Of a DNA stretch of 64,000 nt, positions 44,500 to 57,800 are shown piece by piece (within the stretch, counting starts at the first letter, position 1; the number at the start of each line of letters is the position of its first letter). Origin of the DNA: Chamaecyparis obtusa (taxonomy: Eukaryota > Streptophyta > Pinopsida > Cupressales > Cupressaceae); the NCBI GenBank assembly GCA_027943335.1, contig BSBK01001116.1:1396001-1460000 (forward strand), in the 5' to 3' direction. The notes under the pieces were generated by a model. The model did no database searches, had not been told where the DNA came from, and was given only the letters and a program-made list of their open reading frames with translations. The position numbers were made by a program, and so were the translations under genes.

Positions 44500-45215
44500 A
44501 TAGTGATGTATTTCCTCATTTAGATGACATTTTCATATCATTGTTCTTGGGTTGGCATGAAGGTCAGCATACCCACATAATGATCACCTATGGGTGTAAT
44601 GCAATAAAGTTACCAATGTGGTTGAAGTAATTACAGCTCTCATCCACCAATAAACCTATATTGCTACATGCACCTAGAACACTAACAAAGCTTACAATGT
44701 TAGGATTAGTTCCAGAGTGCATCATTAATTAAACTATTTTGAGTGCTTACTTACAAAAAAAATTTTGTGCTTATCCTGCAATCATTACATTCTGTGAGAT
44801 GACATCTATTTGAGGCATTCTGTGAAAAAATTTAGGAGCTTTATCTATGAGTACTCCACATTTTGCATGCATCTCTACTAGAACATTTCCAACTATAATA
44901 TCTAAAATACACTATCTTGCTATTATGCTTTGATAGATTTAAATATCCTATTCCAAAGCTCCAATTTTATCACAGGTAGGGAGGATGTTGCCAAAGGATA
45001 TGTCTTTACACCTACCAATTGTGTTTTCTTGAAGGTTTGTAAATCCTTTTCAACAAATCCATTGTCTACATATCCTACATCATTGCATTTTGTGGGATGA
45101 CATCTCTTTGAGGCATTCGAATAGTCCATATGCCTTGTCTGTGCTTCCACATTTTGCATACATGTATACCAGAACATTTCCAATTATACCTAACAAAATT
45201 TCACCTTCTCAAGGT
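44500..45215 (-). pseudogene. PPR protein relic 1
   Basis: Frame-shifted remains of a PLS-type pentatricopeptide repeat protein; the family binds organellar RNA. In order from 45,190: KCGSTDKAYGLF-like remains, FTNLQENTIGRCKD, FGNILPTCDKIGALE, QSIIARQCILDIIVGNVLVEMHAKCG, DKAPKFFHRMPQIDVISQNVMIAG, then NPNIVSFVSVLGACSNIGLL. It parallels the end of the array at 49.0-51.6 kb, including HP..HY..M near the E-motif, and runs straight into the helicase relic. It has many stops. Confidence 0.72.
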
Positions 45216-47640
45216 TACAAGCGTTGTTCCATAGATGTATTACTATTTCAAAAGATTATTCACCAAGTTGAAAGGATCTCTGTCATAGTACCAATAGGTT
45301 CATTATAGAAAATCAATGTCTCAAGGGGCAAAGATGTTCAAAATGAATGGATCAAAACACTAGCATTACATGAAGAATATAACAATGGTGTGTCTCAGTC
45401 ATTATTCTTTTGTAATGAAATATAGTCATTGATATTCAAGAAGACAATAGTATTAAGTCATGAAGATCTAAGAGAATGGTCATTGTTAAGGAAAAGAAAG
45501 AATGGTGATAGGGGTGTGGCAGCAATAAGAAAAAACATTGATTTGAAAGCTTCGAAAGTATGGGTTAGATGAATCAAAATAGTGACATTTTTAAGGAAAG
45601 TGAATATGCATGTCTCACATAGGGATATAGTTTATCTTTTCATGGTAATTACCTTCAAGAGAAGGCATTCATTAGTACAACGAGAGCGAGAATGGATCAA
45701 ATCACTGATCTTCAGAGCTCAAAGGACAACAAAAATGTCTAGAAGTAGTGATGTGTAACATGACTATTAATGACAATGTTATATGATATAGGACAACGAT
45801 CTTCATGAATGTCTGATAATAGTGACTCAATGTATTTTACCAATATAGTGATAACAAGTGACTCTTATGGATATCGGGAAGAATGAGATATTATGAGAAA
45901 GAGAAATAGAAAAATATTGATTTTCATTGTTAGCAGCAATGTAAACATATAACAGCTACAATTGATGATGTGCAATGTAAAAGAATAGTCATCTACACAA
46001 AAAATACAATGCTAAAGGGTAGAGCTAAAAAATACATATAGTGATCATATTGATGCCTCAACATTGGTGCCTCAAAGGAAAACAATAGTGATAGCATTTT
46101 GAGAAAATTATGTGTCAATGGCCAAAATGATGAGTCACAATAGTAGTAGCAATTATAGTCATGGGACTGTAATGAAAGTAGAGGTTCTAAGTGCCAAATA
46201 GTAACCCTCATGATTGAGATGGTGAGTAGTAAAGTGATGGAGGACAACTAATACATTTTTCTTTGAAACAATGGTTTATGAAGATGAGAACAGACACTGT
46301 AAAAGATAGCAGTTTTATACTTAGAAATGGCAATCCAATGATGGGTAGGGAGTCACCTAGTGGTGTTAAATTTTCAAGAGAACTGTTGATATTGATTGGA
46401 CAGTGATCAACACTATTATAAAAAATGAAGAACCAGATCTTCAAAGGTAGTGTTATCAAGGACAAAAGTTATAAGACCATGACTATCATTGCAAAGAACA
46501 TAATGAAGTATAGAGATAGGTTGTGACATTGCCATGAAAGATGTCAAAGTCAGTGATTGTAATAGCCAAGATAGTGACTTTCCCAAGAAGGAAGTGATAA
46601 GATACATATAACTTGTAGGTCCATGGAGATAAAAGCATAATTATAGCAGTGACCTTTGGACAATCAATACAATGAAAAAAAAATCATGATGAAATAAAGA
46701 TCCTTTCTTGCTGGAGTCTCAGATTTGCAACTACGGAAAGCCTAAAAGTTTTGAGGCTACTAATGGAGAACTTAATATTTCAACAATATTTTGGTATTTA
46801 TTTTTCAATTCCTCTATTTTGTTTATATTATTAGGTTTCTTCTATGATATCATCTCCTATATGTCAAATTGTGCTAATTAATGTGCACCTTCAAAATTTC
46901 AAATGATCTCAGTCTTAGCACTACATGCTTGTACTAGCTGAAATGCACTTTCAAAAAATGATTTTTTGATTATATATTTGAGATTATTTTGACACGTTCT
47001 CATTTCTGAAAATAATTTTGGGGAAAATGTGTGTTGTATCTCTCTATAAATTCAGTTTCCAAGAGATCATCCTTTATTCATTCTGATACATTATGGGGTT
47101 GAAATGGACATTACATATGTTTGCATCCACTCGAATATAGAGTATTGATGGGCATGTATGAGCGACACTACATCATAAATGACTCTGCTCTTGGTTTTCC
47201 ATAGCAAGGAAATGAGACACAACAATTCCTAAATGCTGCAATGAACCTCTGATCAATCATTCCTTCTGAGAAGATGATCCTAGTTTTGCATAATCTAGAC
47301 TAAGAACCAGACTCCAGGTGCAATATTATCATTTATATTTAATGGTAGTTTATGTAAATTCATATTACTAAGTATGCAGATTGTAAGGAAGGCATGTTGT
47401 AGCTGATGATCTTATTTGACAAGATAATATTGAAATCTGTTAAGAGCCATGTCACTGTTATAGCAGTCTGATTTGTAATTGTTGTCTCAACATATTTTAA
47501 TTCTCTGATTTTTAAATACATGCAAATCTGAAGCACAGTCATTTAGGATTTTTGAATATATTAATAGTTCAAGAATTATCATCATCTCTACCTCATCTCC
47601 GTATGCACAATAAACTATAATATTCAAAACAAGAACAAGA
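45216..47640. other. Intergenic, no gene recognised
   Basis: No convincing family in either strand. The words AGTGAT and AATAGTGA are unusually frequent between 45,350 and 46,650 (weak, irregular), with no fixed period that I can define. Confidence 0.45.
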
Positions 47641-48101
47641 TTTTCTTATAAACAGAAGAAGTTCGCAAACTGTTTGACAGAATGTTACTAGACTTTGGGT
47701 TCAATAGTGATAATTTGGAATTGGTATTTTATTGATATGAATTGTATAAATGTCAAGGGCCTTCTATGAGGATGCTCAGTATCAAGCATTTCACAAAAAA
47801 TATTTAAATCGAAAATAGATATTGATTTATAACATTGCTAGTTCTCCTTCATGGCAGTTGTTTGTCAAAATTACAAGACAAGAAAAGTGGAAATTTAAGC
47901 TAATATCCTTTGGGGACATTACTGTATAAAAATCCATTAAGGCATAATAGAAAACAACTTTTTTCCAGATGATGTAATTGCGAATGCCTTGATAGACATG
48001 TATTCATAATGTGGAAACATACAAAAGCCTCATGAACTATTTGACAAAATGCCTCAAAGAGATGTCATCTCCTAGAATGCCATTGTTGCAGGCACAACAT
48101 C
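47641..48101 (+). pseudogene. PPR protein relic 2 (opposite strand)
   Basis: From 47965 the plus frame reads DDVIANALIDMYS, stop, [21 protein letters not shown], stop, NAIVAG: one L and part of an S repeat of a PLS-type PPR protein. A weaker piece VRKLFDRM is at about 47655-47680. The surrounding DNA has no other repeats. It is on the opposite strand to the neighbouring PPR sequences, so it was inverted or inserted separately. Confidence 0.62.
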
Positions 48102-49019
48102 AGCTAGACATACCATTAGCCAAAATATAACTCGTGCAATTGGGCAGGATAGATCTTCCACATCATTCATTTTCAGTACAGTAAAAAATATCAAACCTTT
48201 TGTCGAGGAATTATTGTATATCAACATCACATCTTCACCATCACAATTTTAAAATATGGTGCGAGTAAATGTACTATCCCATGAGTAAATACAGATAAAT
48301 CTATTCTAAATCAGACTCTAAATGTACTATCCTGTGAGTATATTTTGGTTACCAGCAAGCCCAAGATATGATGGTGTGAATCCTAGGGTCATTATCTCAC
48401 CTTACTAGATTCTAAGACTTGATTGAGTTGAATTAGTGAAGAACCTCACATACACATTTTCCTTGCAAGGCATTGAGCATATGAGATGCCTCTTTTATTC
48501 AATAAAGTTTACAAAGATGAGGCTAATTTTCAAGTCAATTGAAATTACTTTGGTTCCTAATCTTTCTCCCAAATAACTTGTGTGGTGTTAATTCCCCTTG
48601 GCGCCAATAGCCAACTAACCAAAAATTGGGAAGTCAATTTAATTTGATAATCAAAGTTGATTGCCCTACTAGGTTATTGAAAACAAGAACCTTCAAATTT
48701 AAACAAAACAGTGTTGATTGTGCACATAGCCCAAATTAAATAGTTCAGATTCCGATGAAAATTAAGGTTATTTGATTTAAATTATCTTAGGCGCAAGTTA
48801 ATATTTAAGTAGAATATATTGCGTTCTCAGGTCTAGAGTTAAAAATTTGATTAAATCATTCCCAATATGCTCTTTTTCTCATGCGCAAAATACAAAATTT
48901 TAAGACTCAAGCTCTCAAGTAGTTGATCGATACAATTAAACTGGGATGAATAAAAGGTTTTCATCCAAGGAACCTATCATATAATTGGCATAGATTACAT
49001 AGTGGCATCTCTTATACTT
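48102..49019. other. Intergenic, nothing recognised
   Basis: No repeats or coding motif seen. A GTACTATCC(C/T)(A/G)TGAGTA word is doubled at about 48268 and 48325. Confidence 0.4.
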
Positions 49020-51607
49020 TAAAGACAAAATGCAATTACCAACTTTTCGCTATAATGGCAAAGAAATAGTTCTTAATCCTCCTTTTCCATATCATGGAGT
49101 ATATGTCTAGAATCTGGAAGATGTCCTGCTGCCTTCATTTCCCAAGGCAGTTTCTCCAACTTTGCATAGATCTCCTGTGTCTATAGATGTGATCTGCCTC
49201 CTACACAAAAAGCATGTACCACTTTATGGCTTTCAATCCAACTACATCCAGGTATCTTTTTAATACCTCTATCTTTCATCAATCTCCTAATCATTTGAAC
49301 CTCACCCCATCTGCCCACTTTTGCATAAATGTTTGAGAGAAGAACATAAGTTGCAACATTTTTAGGATCCAAATAAAAAAGCAACATTGCTGTAAATATT
49401 CCTAAGCCTATATTCATATGTTCTCTACAGGCACCAAGAAAATGCATCCACACAACTACCATGGGTTTAACTGGCATCTTAATGATAAAGTTCAGGGTGT
49501 CCTCAAGGTAACCTACATAGTAAAGAATGTCAACCATGCACACATTATGATCAATTGTAGGTGTAATGCAATAAGGGTTACTCATTTGATTGACGTATGT
49601 ATAGCCTTCATCCACTAAACCTGCATGGCTGCATGCACATAAAATACAAGTAAAGCTCACAATGTCAGGACATGTTCCAAAGTGCTTCATTAACTCAAAG
49701 ATTTTGAGAGCATCCTTGGAACATCCATTTTGAGCATATCCTGCAATCATTGCATTCCATGAGATGGTATCTCTTTGAGGCATTCTATCAAACACTTTGC
49801 ACACCTTTCTATGCTTCCACATTTTATGTACATGTCTACTAGAGAATTTCCAACTATAATATCTGAAGAAAAGCCCCCGACCATTATGCTTTGATGCATA
49901 TCCACACCCTGCTCCAAAGCTCCCATTTTGGCACAGGCAGGGAGGATGCTAGCAAATGTGGTGGAATTTAGCTTTACATCTACTAATTGCATTTGCTTGA
50001 AAGTTTCTAAAGCCTTTTCAACTAATCCATTTTGTACATATCCTGCAATCATTGTAGTCCATGAAACCACATTTCTTTGAGGCATTTTGTCAAACAATTC
50101 AAATGCCTTGTTTGTGCTTCCACATTTTGCATACATGTCAACTAGGGCAGTTGTAACTACAACATTTGACAAAATTCCCTCATCCTTTATGCTTTGATGG
50201 ATGGACATGCCCTGTTCCATATCTCCCATTTGGGCACAGGCATGGAGGATGCTAGAAAATGTTGTGGAATTTGGCTTCACACCTGCTAATTGCATTTGTT
50301 TGAAAGTTTCTAAAGTGATTTCACCAAATCCCTGTTGCACATATCCTTCGATTATCGCATTCCATGAGATCACATTTCTTTGGGGTATTTTGTCAAACAG
50401 GTCACATGCTTTGTCTATGCTTCCACATTTTGCATACATGTCAACTAGGGCAATGGCAACTGCAACATCTGACAAAATTCCACTATTGGTTATGTTTTGA
50501 TGGATGTCCATACCCTGTTCCAAAGCTCCCATTTTGGCATAGGCAGGGAGGATACTAGAAAAGGTTGTAGAATTTGGCTTTACACCTGCAAATTGCATTT
50601 GCTTAAAAGTTTCTAAAGCCTTTTCAACAAATCCAATTTGAGTATATCCTGCAATCATGGCATTCCACCTTATCACACTTCTTTGAAGCATTCTGTCAAA
50701 CACTTCATATGCTTTATCTATGCTTCCACATTTTGCATACATATCTAACAAGGCAGTTGCAACTACAACATCTGACAATATTTCTCTATCTTTTATGCTT
50801 TGATGGATGTCCATACCCTGTTCCAAAGCCCCCATTTTGGCACAGGCATGAAGGATGTTGATAAAGGTTGTGGAATTTGACTTCACACCTGCCAATTACA
50901 TTTGCTTGAAAGTTTCTAAAGTTTTTTTGAAAAATCCATTGTGAGTGTAACCTGCAATCATGGCATTCCATGTGACCACATTTCTTTGAGGCATTCTGTG
51001 AAACAATTCACATGCCTTGTCAATGTTTCCACATTTTGCATACATGTCTACCAGGGCAGTTGCAACTGCAACATCTAACAATATTTCTCTTTTCTTTATG
51101 CTTCGATGGATATCCATACCTTGTTCTAGAGCTCCCATTTTTGCACAGGCAGAGAGGATGATGGAAAAGGTTGAGGAGTTTGGCTTTACACCTACCATTG
51201 GCATTTTCTTGAAAGTTTCTAGAGCCTTTTCACCAAACCCACTTTGTGCATATCCCGCAATCATGACATTCCATGAAACAATATTTCTTTGAGGCATTAT
51301 GTCAAATAGTTCACATGCCTTGTCAATGGTTCCACATTTTGCGTACATGTCTATGAGGGCAGTTGCAACTACAACATCTGATAAAATTCCTGTCTTTAAT
51401 GATTTGATGGATGTACATACCTTGTTCCAAAGCTCCCATTTTGGCACAGGCAGGGAGGATGCTAGCAAAGGTAGTGGAAGCTAGCTTTATACCTACCAAT
51501 TGCATTTTCTTGAAAGTTTCTAAAGCTTTTTCAGCATATCCATTATGTGCATATCCTACAATCATTGCGGTCCACAAAAATACATCTCTTTGACGCATCT
51601 TGTCAAA
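49020..51607 (-). pseudogene. PLS-DYW class PPR pseudogene with 303-bp repeat period
   Basis: Remains of an organellar RNA-editing type PPR protein. Six P-L-S triplets of 101 residues repeat with consensus MDIHQSI...[46 protein letters not shown]. The start of the GALEQG block falls at 51425, 51124, 50821, 50518, 50215 and 49912, i.e. exactly 303 bp apart except the first, which is 301 (a frameshift). An E/E+ region follows (DHNVCMVDIL, MPVKPMVVVW, PGCSWIE), then after two stops KLPWEMKAAGHLPDSRHIL and the DYW-type HYSEKLVIAF; the final DYW tail is lost. Breaks: TAA at 50896-50898, a frameshift near 49805, TAG near 49180, TAA near 49070. The 5' end is abrupt at 51607, with no start codon or targeting peptide. 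Confidence 0.9.
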
Positions 51608-53582
51608 CTTACCACTATGATTTACTTCTATTGGGCATAATGGTTTTTACCTAACCTTTCTCCTAGCTTACGTCTTAATTTCTGCTTTTTCTTTTGTAAA
51701 TCATAGAACGTTAAAAACTTGTTGAGCACCAAAGAACTTATGTGTTGCATCTAAAGAAGATGCCCTATTCAAGAGATGTAAGTCAAGGAGAGATGATAAA
51801 AACCCATCAACATGTAAGGAGATATTGGATAACAAAAAAGTATTAATGTTTCACAAAGGTTGAGCATTCTGTTTGAAAGTCTTTTGAGAGCAATAATCTG
51901 GAATCTGTCCGAGGAATAGTGGTAGTTTTGATGTTTTTGGAATGAATAAATAGTGTTTCTTTTGGTTGGTTTTTGGAGTCTTTACATTGGCACTTTGAAT
52001 CTTTTTCATTTTTGCATGATAACATAGTGTTCCATTAAGTTTTAAGACAGAAACAAAACTGTCTTGCTGACTGTCCATGTACAGATTTTCTGGACAGTTT
52101 GGTAACAAGTAGTGTATCTTTGTGAAAATTGTGAGTCCTCCCTCTTAAGTGTTTATTGTGCATTGGGAAATGAGTTTAGGAACTTTTTCTATAGTTATCC
52201 TTATCTATTTGATTGCAGGGATGGTCGACAAGGTGGAAAAGATGACCACTGTTTGTCAAATTTGAAGATTGAGGGTATGAATGTCTCAAAAATACAGTCC
52301 TAATGTGTGGGAAATATCTCCAAAATGAACCATTGGATTTGGTTGAATTTGGGATATGTTTGTCATAGAAAATTGCGATGGGTCTCACTAGAGCGATTGA
52401 AGAGAAAATTTCAAGTGAAAAAGTTATGATCCACTGAGTATGGGTTTATATAAAAGGACAGTGACAGTGTAGTTTGAGTTGAGTTTTCTTCATGCATGCA
52501 CCAAGGGAGTTGTGTGAAGGAGGTAGGGGTTTGGAATGGTAGGCTTGTGTGTCCCCAAGGTATTTTAGGATGTTTAGGCCCTTAGGGGGAGTTTGGAAAG
52601 AGTCTTAGTGCTCATGAGTGGGATCCAAGGTAGAGTGGCTTAAGGGTAGGGAGCCTAGTGGTAGCTGAGTTTTTATGTTAACCATTGATAAGTCTAAAGA
52701 GTGGGTTGAGATTATGGAATTGATCCATTCTTGAGGGAACTTTGAATTATATTGCAAGACCATGGAGTGATTTTAATCCTCTTTTAAAGTTTGAAGGTTA
52801 AATCCACTAGTCTTCCTATCACATTAGGATTGCAAAAATCTGGCTTATGCATGCATCTACATGGATCTTTGTAGACTAAAATCAATAGCTCTATGACCAA
52901 AACCATGAAAATTATAACAATAACCAGAGATAGGTTTGAATTTCTTACCTATACAATCCCAATGATCCAAAAAGCTTGGAAAGAATCCACACAGTGGAGC
53001 AACAAAGGGAAAGAACATACGGGCAGTAGATAGAGATCCAACTAGAGACATCAAAGATAAAAAAATACAAAAACCAGAGCTCAAAAATTGGGAGAAAGAA
53101 CCTCCAACAACCAACATAACTGTCACTTGTCACACCACACCCACCTGAAGCCAATACTAGCACCACCACCTCATAGTCAGTTCTTGGTTTTAGCATAGAT
53201 GGATATATCAAAAACTATTCTGATCTATTAAATAATTTAATTTCTTCACTTCTATTTTTATATATTTTTTAAAAAATTGTGTGACACGTCAAACAATTGG
53301 AAAAAGCAACCAGCAACTCCAAGCAAATACAACCATATCTTCATTCCTAGCTAACAGCTTTATGCACAGACACCAAAAGTTCCTGGCTCAATAATATGGA
53401 TTAATCTATTAATGTCAAATCAGAGTGTGAAATTCCTTTCTGGCTTATCACAAGGAATCAAGAGGTGAGGATTACTAGAGCTGAAAAAAACACCTGCCAA
53501 TCTTTAGTGTGCATCTATCAGATGTCTTATTATAAAAAGAAATCTGAAAATAAGTAAAACAATGATATACACCAGGCTTCTA
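51608..53582. other. Intergenic, no gene recognised
   Basis: About 2 kb with short open stretches only. A TATA-like TTATATAAAAGGACAGTG at about 52445 precedes 250 bp of G-rich plus-strand sequence, which could be an LTR or promoter remnant, but no boundaries or coding follow. Confidence 0.4.
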
Positions 53583-53755
53583 TTAATCAACTTCCACAAC
53601 CCTTCCAGCTAACCCAGATAGAAGAGAAGCAACCATTTTGGCCATTCTGCACTTCCACACAAACAAGTTCTTGAATTGGACATTAATCTCTTTTGCTAAT
53701 TCAGGAGAAAAGTTGCCTGTAGTTTGATTCAACGAGCCATAGCTAAATTCAACAC
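53583..53755 (-). CDS. Last exon of the unrecognised split gene
   Basis: 57 codons plus TAA, undisrupted. The peptide ends MAKMVASLLSGLAGRVVEVD. It is preceded on the minus strand by a good acceptor (TTTAGGCAG) at 53756-53764 and enters in phase 1, which fits the donor at 60041-60042. It has no similarity to known retroelement proteins, and its amino-acid composition looks like a real soluble protein. Confidence 0.45.
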
Positions 53756-53924
53756 CTGCCTAAACTTAATCATAATCTTAAGGACAATTTATGATAAAAT
53801 AAGCTCCTAGAATACATTATAAAAAATTATATTGACTTCATGAGTTATATTTGAAAAGTAACAGTCAAGATAACAAAACTCAATAAACTTACAGTTTTTT
53901 CATCAACACAAGGGTGACATAATA

Positions 53925-54771
53925 TGTTAGGAATAAGGTGTCTCAACCTTGGATAATTCCTATTCTTATTATTTGTTTTGTAAATGTATTTTTTGCAAAT
54001 AATGTAATTAAGTGTGAGTGTACATGTCTAGTTGGCATGTTGATGTGTCACTCCACTTGATGTGTCAGCATCTTGTGTGTAAGGAGATCATGACTGAAAT
54101 GGTCATGATGGATTCCTATGATGCGTAAGAACTATTTAAGGGATGTGCTATGACAGGTGTAAGAGCATCTTATGACTTGGGCCTATTTGGGTGCCCAAGA
54201 AGAAGTGGTTGGTGTGTGTAAGAGAATATGCCAAAAATAGGTTGGTATGACAGATTCTCTTACACTTCTCTTGTGACCGTTATTTTTGGTGGATTCTATG
54301 ACAAGCTGTCATAGTCTATTCTAGGGATGGATGCCTATTCTTGGGATTGCATGTAACAACTATGTACATGTGGCTTTGTGCATGGGTCTTGGTGGTTGTG
54401 CCTATTTTTGGGTCTAGAGGAGTCTATATATATGATGCTACTCCTATGGGAGAGATATAACAAAAATTTAAGTCTTGTTGGCTTTGTCTCTCGTCTCCTG
54501 AAAGAACTTGCATTGCAAGTGTATTGTAATCTTTGTGTTGAAGATAATACATTGTGCAGGTTTTGGAGTGCTGGGGTTTTTTACTGAAAGGTTTTCCCCA
54601 GGGTATATCATTGTGTCATTCTCTATTTTTCTGTATGTATGGTATGTGGTTGCAATATCTTTGTTAAAGTAGTTAACGAATTTGAAATTGTAAGGATTTA
54701 TAAGAATTTGCACAATACTCTCCTATAGAGATTAGCGTAGGAAGCTGTTTCCACACCTGAGTTTCCTTACA
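53925..54771 (+). repeat. Copia-2 5' LTR
   Basis: 847 bp, TGTTAGGAATAAGG...TTCCTTACA. A TATA-type box (GTCTATATATATGATGC) lies at about 54421-54437. Direct copy at 58975-59820. Confidence 0.95.
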
Positions 54772-54773
54772 AG

Positions 54774-54785
54774 TGGTATCAGAGC
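54774..54785 (+). promoter_or_regulatory. Copia-2 primer-binding site
   Basis: TGGTATCAGAGC, two bases after the 5' LTR, complementary to the 3' end of initiator tRNA-Met. Confidence 0.95.
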
Positions 54786-54890
54786 TTGATCAACTTTTGA
54801 TCCTAGTTGTTGGGTAGGGTTTTTTGAGCTAATCTCAAGTTTGAGTGGAAGTTTTTTTCAGAGCATTCTAAATCTTATTTGTAGATTGAG

Positions 54891-57800
54891 ATGGCAAGTT
54901 CATCATATGGAAGAATGGAGGTGGAGAAATTTAATGGCACTAATTTCGAGTTGTGGAAACTCAAGATGGAAGACATGTTGGAAGATCGTGACCTATGGGA
55001 AGCGACTTCAAGTGCTACAAGACCAGTAACTATAGCTCAAGCAGATTGGGAAATCAAAGACCATAAAGCTAAGGGTCTCATAAGACTCTGTTTAACCGAT
55101 GCAGTTCTTTTGAATGTTCTAGATGAGAAAACTGCAAATAGTTTGTGGGAAAGACTTGCGGCCGTGTATCAGGCCAAATCTCTGGTGAACAAGTTGTTCC
55201 TGAGGAAGAAGTTGTACTCTCTATGAATGGAGGAAGGTGGATCCTTAACGGATCATTTAAATGCATTTAATCTGCTGGCTGCACAATTGACATCAGCTGG
55301 TGTCAAGTTAGAGGAGGAGGATCATTGCTACACACTTTTGTGTTCTTTACCGGATTCATGGGACCATCTTATGATGGCTCTCAGAAGCACTTTAGTCACC
55401 TTCAAAATGGATGATGTGGTGTCTTCGCTGCTATCGGAGGAGATACAGAGAAAGGCTTCCATTTCAGAAAAAGAAGCCCTTGCTGTTCGTGGGAGATCCA
55501 CTGAAAGAGGGAAGAAAAATGATAATAAGTCTGACAATAAGGGTAGATCCAAATCTTGTGGGAAGTCAAAGACTTCCAATAAGTCCAAGGCAAAATGTTG
55601 GAACTGTGATAAATCTGGGCACTTCTGTAAAGACTGCAAAGAGCCAAAGAAGAAGAAGAAAGGTTCAGATTCAGCTTCAGAAAGATCTCAAGAAGATGGT
55701 GATGTATTCATCGTAGCTTTGGCAGCCCATGTATTTGATGATGTGTGGTTGGTTGACTCAGGTGCATCTTTTCACATGACCTCTCATCGAAACTGGTTCT
55801 CAAAATATGAAGAGTTCGATGGTGGAAAGGTGTACTTGGGTGATGATTCTCACCTAAAGATAGTTGGACGTGGAAGGGTCACTATCAAATTTCCTAATGG
55901 ATGAGTAAAGGGAATCAATGGAGTTATGCACATTCTGGGTTTGGCACGAAACCTATTATCTGTAAGTATGCTGAATGATGTAGGTGTGCAAGTTATTTTT
56001 TCAAAAGAAAGATGCAAGATGATAAGAGGATCGATAGTGCTTGTAAGGGGTACTAGGAGAGGTACCTTATTTCAGCTAGATGCATGTATTCCTCTATGTA
56101 ATAGTTCTTCATCCTCACCATCTGAACAAGCAGTGAAGAAGTCTGTGGCTATTGGTTCCGATGGTAGTGCAAATACTTTGGAAGGTAAGCTTCTTGCAGA
56201 AAAGACAATGTTGTGGCATATGAGATTTGGCCACATTGGTGAAAAGGGTCTCAGAACCCTAAAAAATAAAAATCTCGTTGAGGGGTTAAATGATTGCAAT
56301 CTTGAGTTTGAATTCTGCGAACACTATGTCTATGGTAAACAAAATCATGTTCAGTTTTACTCTAGTTCTCACAAATCTTCTGATGTGTTGGATCTTATTC
56401 ATTCTGATGTATTTGGTCCTGGAACAGTTCCTTCAATCTCCAAGTCTATATTTTTTTTATCTTTCATAGATGATTACAGTAGAAGGATGTGGATTTATTT
56501 CCTTAAAAGTAAGACACAAGTCTTTAGTCGGTTCAAGGAATTTAAAGCTCTTGTAGAGAATCAGACTAGTAAGAAGATTAAGTGTGTGAGAATTGACAAT
56601 GGTGGTGAGTTTTGCTTAGCAGAGTTTGAACAGTTCTGTAAAGAACAAGGTATCGAGAGGCATAAGACAACTCCTTATACCCCACAGCAAAATGGAGTTG
56701 TAGAGAGAATGAACAAGACACTGATGCAGAAGGCTAGGAGTATGCTTAGTGGAGCTGGTTTAGAACAAAGGTTTTGGGCTGAAGCTGTGGCCACTGGTTG
56801 CTATCTGGTTAATAGATCTCCTACATCAGCCCTTGTTGGTAAGAGACCCATGGAGGTGTGGTCTGGTAAGAAGCCTTCAATTAGACATCTTCATGTTCTT
56901 GGTTGTGAAGCTTATGCACATGTTCCAAAGGAGAAAAGATCTAAGTTGGAAAACAAAGCTGTTAAATGTATTTTCATCGGATATAGTGCTAGTGTGAAAG
57001 GATACAAGCTTTGGGATCCTATGACTAGTAAGGTGTTGTATAGTAGAAATGTTATTTTCAGAGAGCTAACATCTTCTCCTATTGTGCTACAACCAGATGA
57101 AAAAGAAAAGGAAAAAGATGTTGTTCAGTTGCCTCCTACCCCTGAGAAGACTGAACAGAGAGACCATGTTGGGCCTAATGATGAGGAGAGCTCTAGCAGC
57201 TCTGATAGTTCAGAAGAAGAGGAAGAACAACCTCAACCGCAGCCCTTGACGAGATCCATGAGAGAAAGAAAGCAACTAGAAAGGTTTGGTTATTCTATGT
57301 TAGATTCCAGTTGTGCCTTTGCTTTGATTACTAACACTGATGAGCCTAGATCTGTGAAAGAGGCTTTGGGCATGGAAGATGCAGGTTCTTGGATTGAGGC
57401 TATGGATGATGAGATGGCTTCATTGGAGAAAAAAAAAACTTGGGACCTTGTACCTTTGCCTAAAGGGAGAAAATATGTTGGCTGTAAATGGGTGTTCAAG
57501 AAGAAATTCTATGCAGATGGCAGTGTTGAAAGGTATAAAGCTAGATTGGTTGCAAAGGGGTATTCACAGGTAGAGGGAATATATTATGGTGAAATATTCT
57601 CTCCTATTGCAAAGTTGACATCCATTAGATTTCTGTTATCTCTTGCTGCATCATATGATTTAGAGATAGAACAGATAGATGTGAAGATAGCTTTCCTTCA
57701 TGGTGATTTGGAGGAAGAAATTTATATGTCACAGCCTGAGCACTACATTGTTAAAGGTAAAGAATCCTTAGTTTGCAGATTAAAGAAATCTCTATATGGT

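Noticed and set aside
45350..46650. Frequent AGTGAT words as a possible tandem satellite or CRISPR-like array
   Set aside because: Spacing is irregular and flanking sequence does not repeat; no spacer-repeat structure.
50201..50500. Plus-strand frames across the PPR array
   Set aside because: They repeat with the same 303-bp period as the minus-strand PPR units and are shadows of them.
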